In this document: positions 7,204 through 16,579 of the stretch, piece by piece
Position numbering within the stretch: the stretch's first letter is position 1
Layout of the letters: every line of letters starts with the position of its first letter
Assembly: GCA_029051915.1 (NCBI GenBank)
Contig: JAIDKM010000085.1
Span: forward strand, 1 to 20,885
DNA length: 20,885 nt
Direction of reading: 5' to 3'
Origin: Alistipes sp.
Lineage (GTDB): Bacteria > Bacteroidota > Bacteroidia > Bacteroidales > Rikenellaceae
The notes under the pieces: model-generated
Told to the model about the DNA's origin: nothing
Database searches by the model: none
Seen by the model: the letters and a program-made list of their open reading frames with translations, nothing else
Made by a program: the position numbers and the translations under genes

Positions 7204-8688
7204 ATGAAAACTTTAGGTATAGACATCGGTTCTTCCTCCGTCAAGGTCTCGCTCCTGGACGTCGAGACGGGCGCCTGCGTCGCTTCGTCGACCAATCCGT
7301 CGCAGGAGATGCCCATCGACGCGCAGCAGTCGGGCTGGGCCGAGCAAGACCCCGAGATGTGGTGGCGCTACGCCACGGAGGGAATCCGCAAGATCGCGGC
7401 CGACTACCCCATGAACGACGTGCGGGCCATCGGCATCACCTACCAGATGCACGGACTGGTCTGCGTCGACCGGGAGGGCCGGCCCCTGCGCAAGGCGATC
7501 ATCTGGTGCGACTCGCGCGCCGTGGAGATCGGCGCCGAAGCGCTGGAAAGCATCGGCCGCGACTTCTGTCTGGAACATGCGCTCAACTCGCCGGGCAACT
7601 TCACGGCGTCGAAGCTGGCATGGGTCAAGCGCAACGAACCCGATCTGTTCGCCCGGATCGACAAATTCATGCTGCCGGGCGACTACATCGCCTACAAACT
7701 CTCGGGCGCGATCTCGACCACCGAAAGCGGTCTCTCCGAGCAGATCCTCTGGGATTTCAAGGAGGAGCGCCGCGCCGACTTCGTGGCCGATCATTACGGC
7801 ATTCCCCGCACGATGATTCCCGATGCGGGCGTCTCGATCGGCATCGGCGGCCGCACGAACGCGGAGACCGAAGCGCTTCTGGGTATTCCTGCCGGCACAC
7901 CGATCAGCTACCGCGCCGGCGACCAGCCCAACAACGCCTTTTCGCTCAACGTCATGGAGGCGGGCGAGATCGCAGCGACGGGCGGCACGAGCGGCGTGGT
8001 CTACGGCGTGGTCGACACGCCGAAAGCCGATCCCAAGTCGCGCGTCAACACCTTCGTACACGTCAACCACGCAGCACAGGCACCCCGCTACGGCATCCTG
8101 CTCTGCATCAACGGCACGGGCATCCTCAACTCATGGGTGCGCCGCCACATCGCCCAGCAGACGATCGGCTACGCCGAGATGAACGACCTGGCGGCACAAG
8201 CCCCTGCGGGCTGCGACGGGCTACTGATGCTGCCGTTCGGCAACGGCGCCGAACGCATGCTCGAAAACCGCTGCACGGGCACGGCGATCGAAGGCATCGA
8301 CCTCAACCGCCACACGACGGCCCATTTGCTGCGTGCGGCACAGGAAGGCATCGCCTACTCGTTCCGCTACGGCATCGACATCATGCGCTCGCTGGGTCTC
8401 AGACCCGACGTGATCCGTGCCGGACGGGCCAATCTGTTCCTTTCGCCGCTGTTCCGCCGCACGCTGGCGACGCTCACCGGAGCACGCATCGAACTGTTCG
8501 ACACCGACGGAGCGCTGGGTGCGGCACGCGGTGCGGCGCTGGGCGCCGGACTCTACAAGTCGCGCGAAGAAGCGTTCGCCTCGCTGCGCCGGCTGGAGGT
8601 CATCGAACCCGTCGCGGCCGACCGCGAAGCGCTCGAAGCCGGCTACGAACGTTGGAAAAAGGCGCTGGAAGAAAAACTCCGGAATTAA
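7204..8688 (+). CDS. xylB: Xylulokinase
   Basis: XylB phosphorylates D-xylulose with ATP to D-xylulose 5-phosphate. The 494-residue product is a full-length FGGY-family sugar kinase. The first phosphate-binding loop is [16 protein letters not shown] (from residue 4). YQMHGLV at residues 80-86 is the xylulokinase form of the substrate-contact motif. The catalytic base is Asp240 in [11 protein letters not shown]. The C-terminal domain carries GGTSGVVYG, and [16 protein letters not shown] for nucleotide binding. The ATG at 7204 follows the xylR stop by 20 bases of A-rich leader. The neighbours (regulator, xylose isomerase, xylose transporter) make xylulose the clear substrate over other FGGY sugars. 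Confidence 0.96.
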   Translation: MKTLGIDIGSSSVKVSLLDVETGACVASSTNPSQEMPIDAQQSGWAEQDPEMWWRYATEGIRKIAADYPMNDVRAIGITYQMHGLVCVDREGRPLRKAIIWCDSRAVEIGAEALESIGRDFCLEHALNSPGNFTASKLAWVKRNEPDLFARIDKFMLPGDYIAYKLSGAISTTESGLSEQILWDFKEERRADFVADHYGIPRTMIPDAGVSIGIGGRTNAETEALLGIPAGTPISYRAGDQPNNAFSLNVMEAGEIAATGGTSGVVYGVVDTPKADPKSRVNTFVHVNHAAQAPRYGILLCINGTGILNSWVRRHIAQQTIGYAEMNDLAAQAPAGCDGLLMLPFGNGAERMLENRCTGTAIEGIDLNRHTTAHLLRAAQEGIAYSFRYGIDIMRSLGLRPDVIRAGRANLFLSPLFRRTLATLTGARIELFDTDGALGAARGAALGAGLYKSREEAFASLRRLEVIEPVAADREALEAGYERWKKALEEKLRN

Positions 8689-8783
8689 AAATACGACGAT
8701 TGCGAAGGTATTGCACCGAAGCATCCGTCGAAATAAGAACGACAATCATACAATTCAATAGCAACTCTAAAACACTTACAACT

Positions 8784-10094
8784 ATGGCAAAACAGTATTT
8801 CCCCACCGTGGGCAAGATCGCATTCGAGGGCGCTGCCTCGAAAAACCCGATGGCATTCCGCTATTATGAACCCGAACGCGTAGTCAAGGGTCGCAAAATG
8901 AAAGACTGGCTGCGTTTCTCGATGGCGTGGTGGCACACCCTCTGCGCCGAAGGCGCCGACCAGTTCGGCGGCGGTACGAAACAGTTCCCCTGGAACGAAG
9001 CGGCCGACCCCATCGAGCGCGCCAAGGCCAAGATGGACGCCGGTTTCGAGTTCATGCAGAAGATGGGCATCGAATACTACTGCTTCCACGACGTAGACCT
9101 CGTGGACGAAGACCCCGATCCCGCCAAGTATGAAGCCAACCTCAAGGAAATCGTCGCCTATGCCAAGCAGAAGCAGGCCGAGACGGGCATCAAGCTGCTG
9201 TGGGGCACGGCCAACGTCTTCTCGAACGGCCGCTACATGAACGGCGCCTCGACCAACCCCGATTTCGACACGGCGGCCCGCGCCATGCTTCAGATCAAGA
9301 ACGCCATCGACGCCACGATCGAGCTGGGCGGCGAAAACTACGTCTTCTGGGGCGGCCGCGAAGGCTATATGTCGCTGCTGAACACCGACATGAAGCGCGA
9401 GAAGGAGCACATGGCCCGCATGCTGACCATGGCCCGCGACTACGCCCGCTCGAAAGGCTTCAAGGGCAACTTCCTCATCGAGCCGAAGCCCATGGAGCCG
9501 ATGAAGCACCAGTACGACGTCGACACCGAGACGGTCGTCGGCTTCCTGCGCGCCCACGGCCTGGACAAGGATTTCAAGGTCAACATCGAGGTCAACCACG
9601 CCACGCTGGCCGGCCACACCTTCGAACACGAACTGCAGTGCGCCGTCGACGCCGGCATGCTGGGCTCGATCGACGCCAACCGCGGCGACTACCAGAACGG
9701 CTGGGACACCGACCAGTTCCCCATCGACCTCTATGAAATAGTACAGGCCATGATGGTGATCGTACGCGGCGGCGGCCTGCAGGGCGGCGGCACGAACTTC
9801 GACGCCAAGACGCGCCGCAACTCGACCGACCCCGAGGATCTCTTCATCGCCCACATCGCCGCGATGGACGTCATGGCCCGCGCACTGCTGATCGCGGCCG
9901 ATCTTCTGGAAAACTCGCCCTACGAGAAGATGCTCGCCGAGCGCTACGCCTCCTACGACCAGGGCGAAGGCAAGGCTTTCGAAGAGGGCAAGCTGACGCT
10001 GGAGCAGGTAGCCGAGTATGCCCGCACGCATGAACCCGCGCAGCACAGCGGCAAGCAGGAGCGCTACGAAGCGATCGTGAACATGTATATCTAA
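8784..10094 (+). CDS. xylA: Xylose isomerase
   Basis: XylA interconverts D-xylose and D-xylulose in the cytoplasm using two divalent metal ions. The product has 436 residues, the length of the long (class II) isomerases. Active-site residues are in place: His102 and Asp105 in FHDVD, Glu233 and Lys235 in EPKP, Glu269 and His272 in EVNHA, Asp297 in [17 protein letters not shown] with metal ligands Asp308 and Asp310, and Asp340 in TNFDAK. The N-terminal segment [12 protein letters not shown] and the WRFS-like [13 protein letters not shown] are typical of Bacteroidota and anaerobic fungal enzymes. The gene is 95 bases after xylB with an A-rich leader (AAAACACTTACAACT) just before the ATG, which may favour strong translation. 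Confidence 0.98.
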   Translation: MAKQYFPTVGKIAFEGAASKNPMAFRYYEPERVVKGRKMKDWLRFSMAWWHTLCAEGADQFGGGTKQFPWNEAADPIERAKAKMDAGFEFMQKMGIEYYCFHDVDLVDEDPDPAKYEANLKEIVAYAKQKQAETGIKLLWGTANVFSNGRYMNGASTNPDFDTAARAMLQIKNAIDATIELGGENYVFWGGREGYMSLLNTDMKREKEHMARMLTMARDYARSKGFKGNFLIEPKPMEPMKHQYDVDTETVVGFLRAHGLDKDFKVNIEVNHATLAGHTFEHELQCAVDAGMLGSIDANRGDYQNGWDTDQFPIDLYEIVQAMMVIVRGGGLQGGGTNFDAKTRRNSTDPEDLFIAHIAAMDVMARALLIAADLLENSPYEKMLAERYASYDQGEGKAFEEGKLTLEQVAEYARTHEPAQHSGKQERYEAIVNMYI

Positions 10095-10101
10095 GCATCG
10101 G

Positions 10102-10127
10102 CGGGGGTGTGCGACGGCACACCCCCG
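10102..10127 (+). other. Strong intercistronic hairpin between xylA and xylE
   Basis: CGGGGGTGTGC (10102-10112) and GCACACCCCCG (10117-10127) form a perfect 11-base stem with a GACG loop. It begins seven bases after the xylA stop and lies 22 bases before the xylE start. The bases that follow (ATTTACCTAAAAC) are not a T-run, so it is probably a partial terminator or an RNA-stabilising 3' structure rather than a full stop. Confidence 0.75.
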
Positions 10128-10149
10128 ATTTACCTAAAACTCCGACCAA

Positions 10150-11565
10150 ATGACCAACCAAGAACAAGGCAGCCGCCTCTACCTGCTTTCGATCGTCCTC
10201 GTGGCGATCATCGGCGGACTGCTCTTCGGCTACGACACCGCCGTGGTATCGGGAGCCGAAAAAGCCCTCGAAAACTTCTTCCAGGAGGGATTGGGCGACC
10301 TCTACACCTCGGGCTGGCACGGATTCACAGCGTCGAGCGCCCTGCTGGGCTGCGTGATCGGCGGCGCGATCTCGGGTCTGCTCGCCTCGCGTTTCGGCCG
10401 CAAACGCTCGCTGCTGATCGCCGCGGTACTTTTCTTCATCTCGGCCCTCGGCTCGTGGTGCCCTGAAAGCGGCATCCTGCCCTACGGCGAGGCTTCGGAA
10501 ACGCTGCTCGTCGTATTCAACTTCTACCGCATCCTGGGCGGCGTGGGCGTAGGCCTCGCCTCGGCCGTCTGCCCGATGTACATCGCCGAGATCTCGCCCG
10601 CGAAGATCCGCGGCACGCTCGTCTCGTGCAACCAGTTCGCCATCATCTTCGGCATGCTGGTGGTCTACTTCGTCAACTACATGATCCGCAGCTCGCTGGG
10701 CGACACGTCCGAGGCGATCCAGACGGCGATGAACGCCATCGGCTGGCGCCGCATGTTCGTCAGCGAGGCATTCCCGGCCGGTCTTTTCGGCGTGCTGGTG
10801 CTCTTCATTCCCGAGACGCCCCGTTTCCTGGCGCTCCGGGGCTGCGACGACAAGGCCTACTCGATTCTCACCCATATCAACGGCCCGGCGGAAGCCCGCA
10901 CGATTTTGGACAACATCAAGGCTACGGTGCACGAGAAGCGCGAACGCCTGTTCGCCTACGGCACGGCCGTGGTGGTAATCGGCGTGCTGCTGTCGTTCTT
11001 CCAGCAGGCCGTGGGCATCAACGTGGTGCTCTACTACGCGCCCCGCATCTTCGAGAATATGGGTGCTACGGGCAACGCCTCGATGGTTCAGACCGTCGTG
11101 ATGGGCGTCGTGAACATCATCTTCACGGTCGTGGCGATCTTCACGGTCGACAAAATGGGCCGCAAGCCGCTGCTCATCATCGGCTCGGCCGGCATGATGA
11201 TCGGCATGATCGCACTGGCGGCACTCTCGTTCACCGACTCGATCGGACTGGCCGCGCTGATCTTCATCATCATCTACACGGCGTCGTTCATGATGTCGTG
11301 GGGCCCGATCTGCTGGGTGCTGATCGCCGAGATCTTCCCCAACACCATCCGCTCGCAGGCCGTGGCCATCGCCGTGGCGGCGCAGTGGATCTCGAACTTC
11401 CTCGTTTCGGCGACCTTCCCCTCGCTGAGCGCCTGGAGCGTCGGCGGCACCTACTGCCTCTATGCCCTGATGTCGCAGCTCTCGGCCCTCTTCGTATGGC
11501 GTTGGGTACCCGAGACCAAGGGCAAGACGCTGGAGGAGATGTCCGAACTGTGGCGCAACAGATAG
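10150..11565 (+). CDS. xylE: D-xylose/proton symporter (MFS sugar porter)
   Basis: This 471-residue inner-membrane transporter of the sugar porter family has 12 predicted helices. Family signatures are present: FGYDTAVVSGA in helix 1, GRKRS after helix 2, the PETPRFLAL motif after helix 6, GRKPLL after helix 8, and PETKGKTLEEM at the C-terminus. Residues that bind xylose in E. coli XylE appear conserved: Gln162 (NQFAIIFG), Gln285, Gln286 and Asn291 (QQAVGIN), Trp389 (SWGPICW) and Gln412 (AAQW). The last five sit at a constant offset of three from the E. coli numbering (288, 289, 294, 392, 415). This supports D-xylose rather than glucose or arabinose as cargo. It is the last gene of the xylose operon, 55 bases after xylA, and is followed by a terminator. 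Confidence 0.95.
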   Translation: MTNQEQGSRLYLLSIVLVAIIGGLLFGYDTAVVSGAEKALENFFQEGLGDLYTSGWHGFTASSALLGCVIGGAISGLLASRFGRKRSLLIAAVLFFISALGSWCPESGILPYGEASETLLVVFNFYRILGGVGVGLASAVCPMYIAEISPAKIRGTLVSCNQFAIIFGMLVVYFVNYMIRSSLGDTSEAIQTAMNAIGWRRMFVSEAFPAGLFGVLVLFIPETPRFLALRGCDDKAYSILTHINGPAEARTILDNIKATVHEKRERLFAYGTAVVVIGVLLSFFQQAVGINVVLYYAPRIFENMGATGNASMVQTVVMGVVNIIFTVVAIFTVDKMGRKPLLIIGSAGMMIGMIALAALSFTDSIGLAALIFIIIYTASFMMSWGPICWVLIAEIFPNTIRSQAVAIAVAAQWISNFLVSATFPSLSAWSVGGTYCLYALMSQLSALFVWRWVPETKGKTLEEMSELWRNR

Positions 11566-11584
11566 TCTCCGTACGCAGCAAAAC

Positions 11585-11615
11585 AAAACCCCGGATCTCT
11601 CGATCCGGGGTTTTT
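11585..11615. terminator. Bidirectional intrinsic terminator between xylE and prfB
   Basis: CCCCGGAT (11589-11596) pairs with ATCCGGGG (11603-11610) around a CTCTCG loop. It is preceded by AAAA and followed by TTTTT, so it works on both strands for the convergent xylE and prfB transcripts. Confidence 0.9.
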
Positions 11616-11634
11616 CTTATCGGGAAAGGGCTTG

Positions 11635-12743
<1,109 letters not shown>

Positions 12744-12747
<4 letters not shown>

Positions 12748-13385
12748 AAATCTGTTTTCAAATCGAGTTTCTGTGCCGCGAACCTCAGAATCAGCTCCGC
12801 CGTCGCCTCGATCCCCGACACCGAAGTATTGATGCAGAGGTCGTACGACGCGGCGGCACCCCATGTCCGCATGCTGTAATAATTGTAGTAGCCGGCCCGG
12901 CGGGCATCGCCGCGCTCCATGATCTGCCGTGCTTCGGATTCGGAGCATCCCGTCCTGTCGCAAAGCCGCCGCACGCGGTCGGCATCGTCGGCCGTGATGA
13001 AGACGCTGAGCCTGCGCGGATGGTCGCGCAGAATGTAGTCGGCGCAACGCCCCACGAAAAGAGCCGATTCGCGGGACGCGATGTCGCGGATCACGTCGCT
13101 CTGGATCTTGAACAGCGCATCGCCCGACAAGACGTTGCCGGCGGCCCCGTCGCTCCCGAAGAAGGGAGCCCGCAGGTAGCCCAGCATCGTCGCCAGCCGG
13201 TTGTGCGACTCCTTTTCGTCGGCCCGCTCGAAGATCTCGGGACAGAGTCCGCTCTCCTTGGCCGCCAGATTGATAAGCTCCTTGTCGTAGACCTCCACGC
13301 CCAGACGCCGCGCCAGCGCCTCGCCGACCGACTTGCCGCCGCTTCCTATCTGGCGGCCGATATTGATGACGAATCTATTTTCCAT
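12744..13385 (-). CDS. Cytidylate kinase-like family protein
   Basis: This 213-residue protein is a P-loop kinase of the cytidylate-kinase-like group. The N-terminus VINIGRQIGSGGKSVGEALA (residues 6-25) contains the glycine-rich loop (GSGGKS, 14-19). A middle region with LFVGRCADYILRD, then SVFITADDADRVRRL and RRAGYYNYYSMRTWG, matches the family layout of an Arg-rich lid. Family members are annotated broadly and the real substrate is not known; it is not the housekeeping cmk by sequence pattern. The start overlaps the MATE gene by 11 bases and the stop overlaps prfB by four, so the three are one operon. Confidence 0.85.
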
Positions 13386-14784
13386 CGTGCGGATCGTTTA
13401 GAGAAGGCTGCGCCATCATGGCCCGGAACTTACGCAGCTGCACCGTGAGCATGAAGAAGGTAACGACAGCCGCGAGCATGTCCGACAGCGGCATGGCGCA
13501 CCAGACGCCCCAGCTGCCGCTCCACGACGTAGCGTTCTCGAAAAAACCGGGCAGGAACAGCAGTCCCGGCACCAGAAAGAGCAACTGGCGCGACAAGGAG
13601 AGGAAGACCGCCTTGCCGGCCATGCCGATGCTCTGGAAGAAGTTGGTCGCAACCATCTGGAACCCGATGATCGGAAAGCATGCGAAGACGATCCGCATGC
13701 CCGACGAAGCCAGCCCGATCAGCTCCTCGTCCTTCGTGAAGAGCGAAGCCGCCAAGCCCGGCGCCAACTCGCCGATCAGAAATCCGGCAGTCGTTACGCA
13801 GGTAGCGCCCATGATGGTCAATCGCAGCACGCGCAGCACGCGTTCGTACTGCCGGGCGCCGAAGTTGTAGCCGGCGATGGGCTGCATGCCCTGGTTGACG
13901 CCCATGACGATCATGACGAAGAAGAAACCCAGGCGATTGACGATGCCGTAGGCACCGATCATCAGATCGCCGCCATAACGCTGCAGTCCCTTGTTGATGA
14001 GAATGACGATGAAGCAGGCCGCGAGGTTCATCAGGAAAGGCGACATGCCGATGGCGACGATGTCGCGGACGATGCGGCCCTTGAGCCGGTAGATCCCTCG
14101 GCGGAAGTGCAGCAGCTCGCTCTTGTCGGAGAGAATCCGGAACTGCCAAACAAGCGAGATGACCTGCGCCAACACCGTGGCGATGGCGGCACCGCGAATG
14201 CCCCAGCCGAATCCGTAGATGAAAAGAGCGTCGAGGAGGGTGTTGATGACGACCGTGTTGATCGTCGCGTACATCGATTTGCGGGGATGCCCCGAAGCGC
14301 GCAGCACGGAGTTCAGGCCCAGGTACATGTGCGTAACGACATTGCCCCCGAGGATGATGGTCATGTACTCGTGGGCATAGCCTACCGTAGCCTCGCTGCC
14401 GCCGAAAAAATAAAGGATCGGATCGAGGAACATCAACGCCACGACGGCGAAAGCCACGCCGATGATGCCGTTGAGCACCACGACGTTGCCCAGCACGCGC
14501 TGGGCCGTTTCGTAATCGCGCTGCCCCAGCCGCATCGAAATGAGCGTCGCAGCACCCACGCCGACCAGTGCGCCGAACGCCGCGGCGAGGTTCATCAACG
14601 GAAAGGTGAGCGCCAGACCCGAAATGGCCATAGGCCCTACCTGCTGGCCGATGAAGATGCTGTCGACCATGTTGTAGAGCGACGAAGCGGTCATGGCGAT
14701 GACCGCCGGCACAGCATACTGCACCAGCAATTTCCGGATCCGCTCCGTACCCAGTTCGGTCGCTGCCGACTTCAGTTCAGACAC
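13375..14784 (-). CDS. MATE family multidrug efflux transporter
   Basis: This 469-residue inner-membrane protein has about 12 hydrophobic helices in two MatE repeats. The first repeat starts with LVQYAVPAVIAMTASSLYNM and contains VDSIFIGQQVGPMAISGLAL, the usual MATE motif. The second begins near GMSPFLMNLAACFIVILIN and includes GVNQGMQPIAGYNFGA, the typical signature before helix 8. Members export cationic drugs or metabolites using Na+ or H+ gradients; the cargo here cannot be told. The most upstream usable start is GTG at 14784, because a stop lies seven codons further up. It is the first gene of the minus-strand operon with the kinase-like gene and prfB. Confidence 0.93.
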   Translation of the reverse strand: MSELKSAATELGTERIRKLLVQYAVPAVIAMTASSLYNMVDSIFIGQQVGPMAISGLALTFPLMNLAAAFGALVGVGAATLISMRLGQRDYETAQRVLGNVVVLNGIIGVAFAVVALMFLDPILYFFGGSEATVGYAHEYMTIILGGNVVTHMYLGLNSVLRASGHPRKSMYATINTVVINTLLDALFIYGFGWGIRGAAIATVLAQVISLVWQFRILSDKSELLHFRRGIYRLKGRIVRDIVAIGMSPFLMNLAACFIVILINKGLQRYGGDLMIGAYGIVNRLGFFFVMIVMGVNQGMQPIAGYNFGARQYERVLRVLRLTIMGATCVTTAGFLIGELAPGLAASLFTKDEELIGLASSGMRIVFACFPIIGFQMVATNFFQSIGMAGKAVFLSLSRQLLFLVPGLLFLPGFFENATSWSGSWGVWCAMPLSDMLAAVVTFFMLTVQLRKFRAMMAQPSLNDPHDGK

Positions 14785-14800
14785 TTCGATGATAATTAAG

Positions 14801-14900
14801 AATTAAAAATGAAAAATTAAAAATCAACGTATTCTATTGTGATAGAATCAGTTCGCGATATGCAGCCGGATTCTTAATTTTTCATTCATCATTTTTAATT
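14801..14900. repeat. AT-rich imperfect inverted repeat element
   Basis: The left arm at 14801-14824 (AATTAAAAATG then AAAAATTAAAAAT) is matched by the reverse complement of 14870-14900, which has the same blocks with seven extra bases between them. The arms flank a central 45 bases. The composition is strikingly AT-rich against the GC-rich surroundings. No ORF lies inside. It resembles short intergenic palindromic elements of Bacteroidota, and whether it is mobile is unknown. Confidence 0.7.
14831..14848. repeat. Small palindrome inside the AT-rich element
   Basis: ATTCTAT (14831-14837) and ATAGAAT (14842-14848) are perfect 7-base arms around TGTG. This could be an operator for the MATE operon that starts just to the left, or part of the surrounding element. 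Confidence 0.5.
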
Positions 14901-14901
14901 T

Positions 14902-14931
14902 GGAATAATCGAACAAAAGTTAGATTATTCC
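14902..14931 (-). terminator. Hairpin overlapping the 3' end of cysS, possible terminator
   Basis: GGAATAATC (14902-14910) and GATTATTCC (14923-14931) are perfect 9-base arms with a 12-base loop. The right arm includes the cysS stop codon. In the cysS direction the stem is followed by AAATTAAAAATG, not a T-run, so termination would be weak or need the AT-rich element beyond it. Confidence 0.4.
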
Positions 14932-16400
14932 AGTTCCCAGTCGCTGCCGTCCTTGCGATCCTTGACCCGGATGCCGGCGGCGGCCAGCCCGTCGCGGATA
15001 CGGTCGGAAGCGGCCCAGTCCTTGGCGGCGCGGGCCTGCAAACGCTCGGCCAGCAACATTTCGACCAACGGGGTTACGTAGTCGCGCCCCGAAGCCGCCC
15101 CGGCGGCCTTTTCGTCTTTCAGCCCCAGGATATCGAACGCATAGCGATGCACGGTAGCTTTCAGAGTCTCCAGATCGGCGGCCGTAATTGTCTGCGCACC
15201 GTCGACAAGCTGGTTGATCGTCCGCACCCAGTCGAAAAGGGCCGAGATGACCATCGGCGAATTCAGATCGTCGTCCATCGCGGCACGGCACCGCTTCTCC
15301 AACTCCGACGGATCGACCGTCGAGGTGTCGGCAGGTTTGATCTTGCCGAGCGCCTCGATGCCCTTCATCAGCCGGTCGAGACCCTTCTCGGCGGCCTGCA
15401 GGGCTTCGTTCGAGAAGTCGAGCGTCGAGCGGTAGTGGGCCTGCAAGACGAAGAAGCGGATCGTCATGGGCGAATAGGCCTGCGCCAACAGCTTGTGGCT
15501 GCCCGTGAACAACTCCTCCAAGGTGATGAAGTTGCCCAGCGACTTGCCCATCTTCTGTCCGTTGATCGTAATCATGTTGTTGTGCACCCAATAGCGTGCC
15601 GAATCATGGCCGAGGGCCGCCGTCGACTGGGCGATCTCGCACTCGTGGTGCGGGAACATCAAGTCCATGCCGCCGCCGTGGATATCGAAGCGCTCGCCTA
15701 AGTAGCGGGTCGACATGGCCGAACACTCCATGTGCCAGCCGGGGAATCCGTCGCTCCAGGGCGAGGGCCACCGCATGATATGCTCGGGCGACGCCTTTTT
15801 CCATAAGGCGAAGTCGTACGAATGGCGCTTGTCGCTCTGCCCGTCCAACTCGCGCGTGTTAGCCACGATGTCGTCAAGATTGCGGCCCGACAGGCGGCCG
15901 TAGTTATGCTTGGCATTGTACTTTTCGACGTCGAAATAGACCGAGCCGTTCGAGACGTAGGCGAAACCCTCGTCCAGGATGCGCTGCACGAAGGCGATCT
16001 GCTCGATGATATGGCCCGATGCGTGGGGCTCGATCGAAGGCGTCTCCACGTTGAGCGCCTCCATCGCCCGGTGGTAACGCTCCGTATAATAGTGCGCCAC
16101 CTCCATCGGTTCGAGCTGCTCGAGCCGCGCCTTCTTGGCGATCTTGTCCTCGCCCTCGTCGGCGTCGTGCTCCAGGTGGCCGACGTCGGTGATGTTGCGC
16201 ACGTAACGCACCTTGTAACCCGCCGCCTTGAGATAACGGAACAAGAGGTCGAACGTTACGGCCGGACGGGCATGGCCCAGATGGGGATCGCCGTAGACCG
16301 TGGGGCCGCAAACATACATGCCGGCCCGCCCCGGCACCAGCGGTTCGAACTCCTCCTTGCGGCGCGAAAGCGTATTGTAAAGCGTCAGTTTCGATTCCAT
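14925..16400 (-). CDS. cysS: Cysteine--tRNA ligase (CysRS)
   Basis: This class I synthetase charges tRNA-Cys. It has 491 residues. The HIGH motif is HLGH at residues 40-43 ([10 protein letters not shown]). The zinc site includes Cys31 in YVCGPTVYG, Cys226 in GWHMECSAM, and the following [14 protein letters not shown] at residues 283-287 is the KMSKS signature with Gly in place of the first Ser. The C-terminal helical domain ends in [14 protein letters not shown]. The ATG at 16400 was preferred over an upstream in-frame extension to 16493 because it gives the usual [18 protein letters not shown] start and lies about 20 bases from a -7 box. It is divergent from the DUF2723 gene. Confidence 0.97.
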   Translation of the reverse strand: MESKLTLYNTLSRRKEEFEPLVPGRAGMYVCGPTVYGDPHLGHARPAVTFDLLFRYLKAAGYKVRYVRNITDVGHLEHDADEGEDKIAKKARLEQLEPMEVAHYYTERYHRAMEALNVETPSIEPHASGHIIEQIAFVQRILDEGFAYVSNGSVYFDVEKYNAKHNYGRLSGRNLDDIVANTRELDGQSDKRHSYDFALWKKASPEHIMRWPSPWSDGFPGWHMECSAMSTRYLGERFDIHGGGMDLMFPHHECEIAQSTAALGHDSARYWVHNNMITINGQKMGKSLGNFITLEELFTGSHKLLAQAYSPMTIRFFVLQAHYRSTLDFSNEALQAAEKGLDRLMKGIEALGKIKPADTSTVDPSELEKRCRAAMDDDLNSPMVISALFDWVRTINQLVDGAQTITAADLETLKATVHRYAFDILGLKDEKAAGAASGRDYVTPLVEMLLAERLQARAAKDWAASDRIRDGLAAAGIRVKDRKDGSDWELE

Positions 16401-16419
16401 AAACGGAAAAAATTTAGTG

Positions 16420-16427
16420 CAAAAATA
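16420..16427 (-). promoter_or_regulatory. -7 promoter element for cysS
   Basis: The minus strand reads TATTTTTG here, an exact fit to TAnnTTTG. I find no TTTG at the usual 19-21 base distance, so only the -7 box is supported. The leader would be about 14 bases. Confidence 0.45.
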
Positions 16428-16433
16428 AGAATT

Positions 16434-16461
16434 TTCCGCCAAATTTCCGCCACCTTCCGCC
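16434..16461. repeat. Three TTCCGCC repeats at helical spacing upstream of cysS
   Basis: TTCCGCC occurs at 16434-16440, 16445-16451 and 16455-16461, starting 11 and 10 bases apart, which puts all three on the same face of DNA. They lie just upstream of the cysS -7 box, where a -33 element would be expected. They may be a regulator site; this is inference. Confidence 0.5.
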
Positions 16462-16535
16462 AAACAACTGCGAATGCGCCCGCCCGTGCGCAAAATAAAC
16501 CGTCCCGTTCATATCGCTTTTCTCCGTTAAATGAT

Positions 16536-16543
16536 TACTTTTG
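16536..16543 (+). promoter_or_regulatory. -7 promoter element for the DUF2723 gene
   Basis: TACTTTTG matches TAnnTTTG exactly. No clear -33 TTTG is seen. Transcription would start near 16549, about 30 bases before the ATG at 16580. Confidence 0.5.
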
Positions 16544-16579
16544 CAGATGCGAATCCCGCAATCAGAATATAAACAGCAT

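Noticed and set aside
8685..10046. A 453-codon minus-strand ORF opposite xylA.
   Set aside because: The plus strand encodes an unmistakable xylose isomerase with all active-site residues; the antisense frame is a shadow.
9871..11586. A 571-codon minus-strand ORF opposite xylE.
   Set aside because: His/Asp/Arg-rich sequence without domains, antisense to a transporter with conserved xylose-binding residues.
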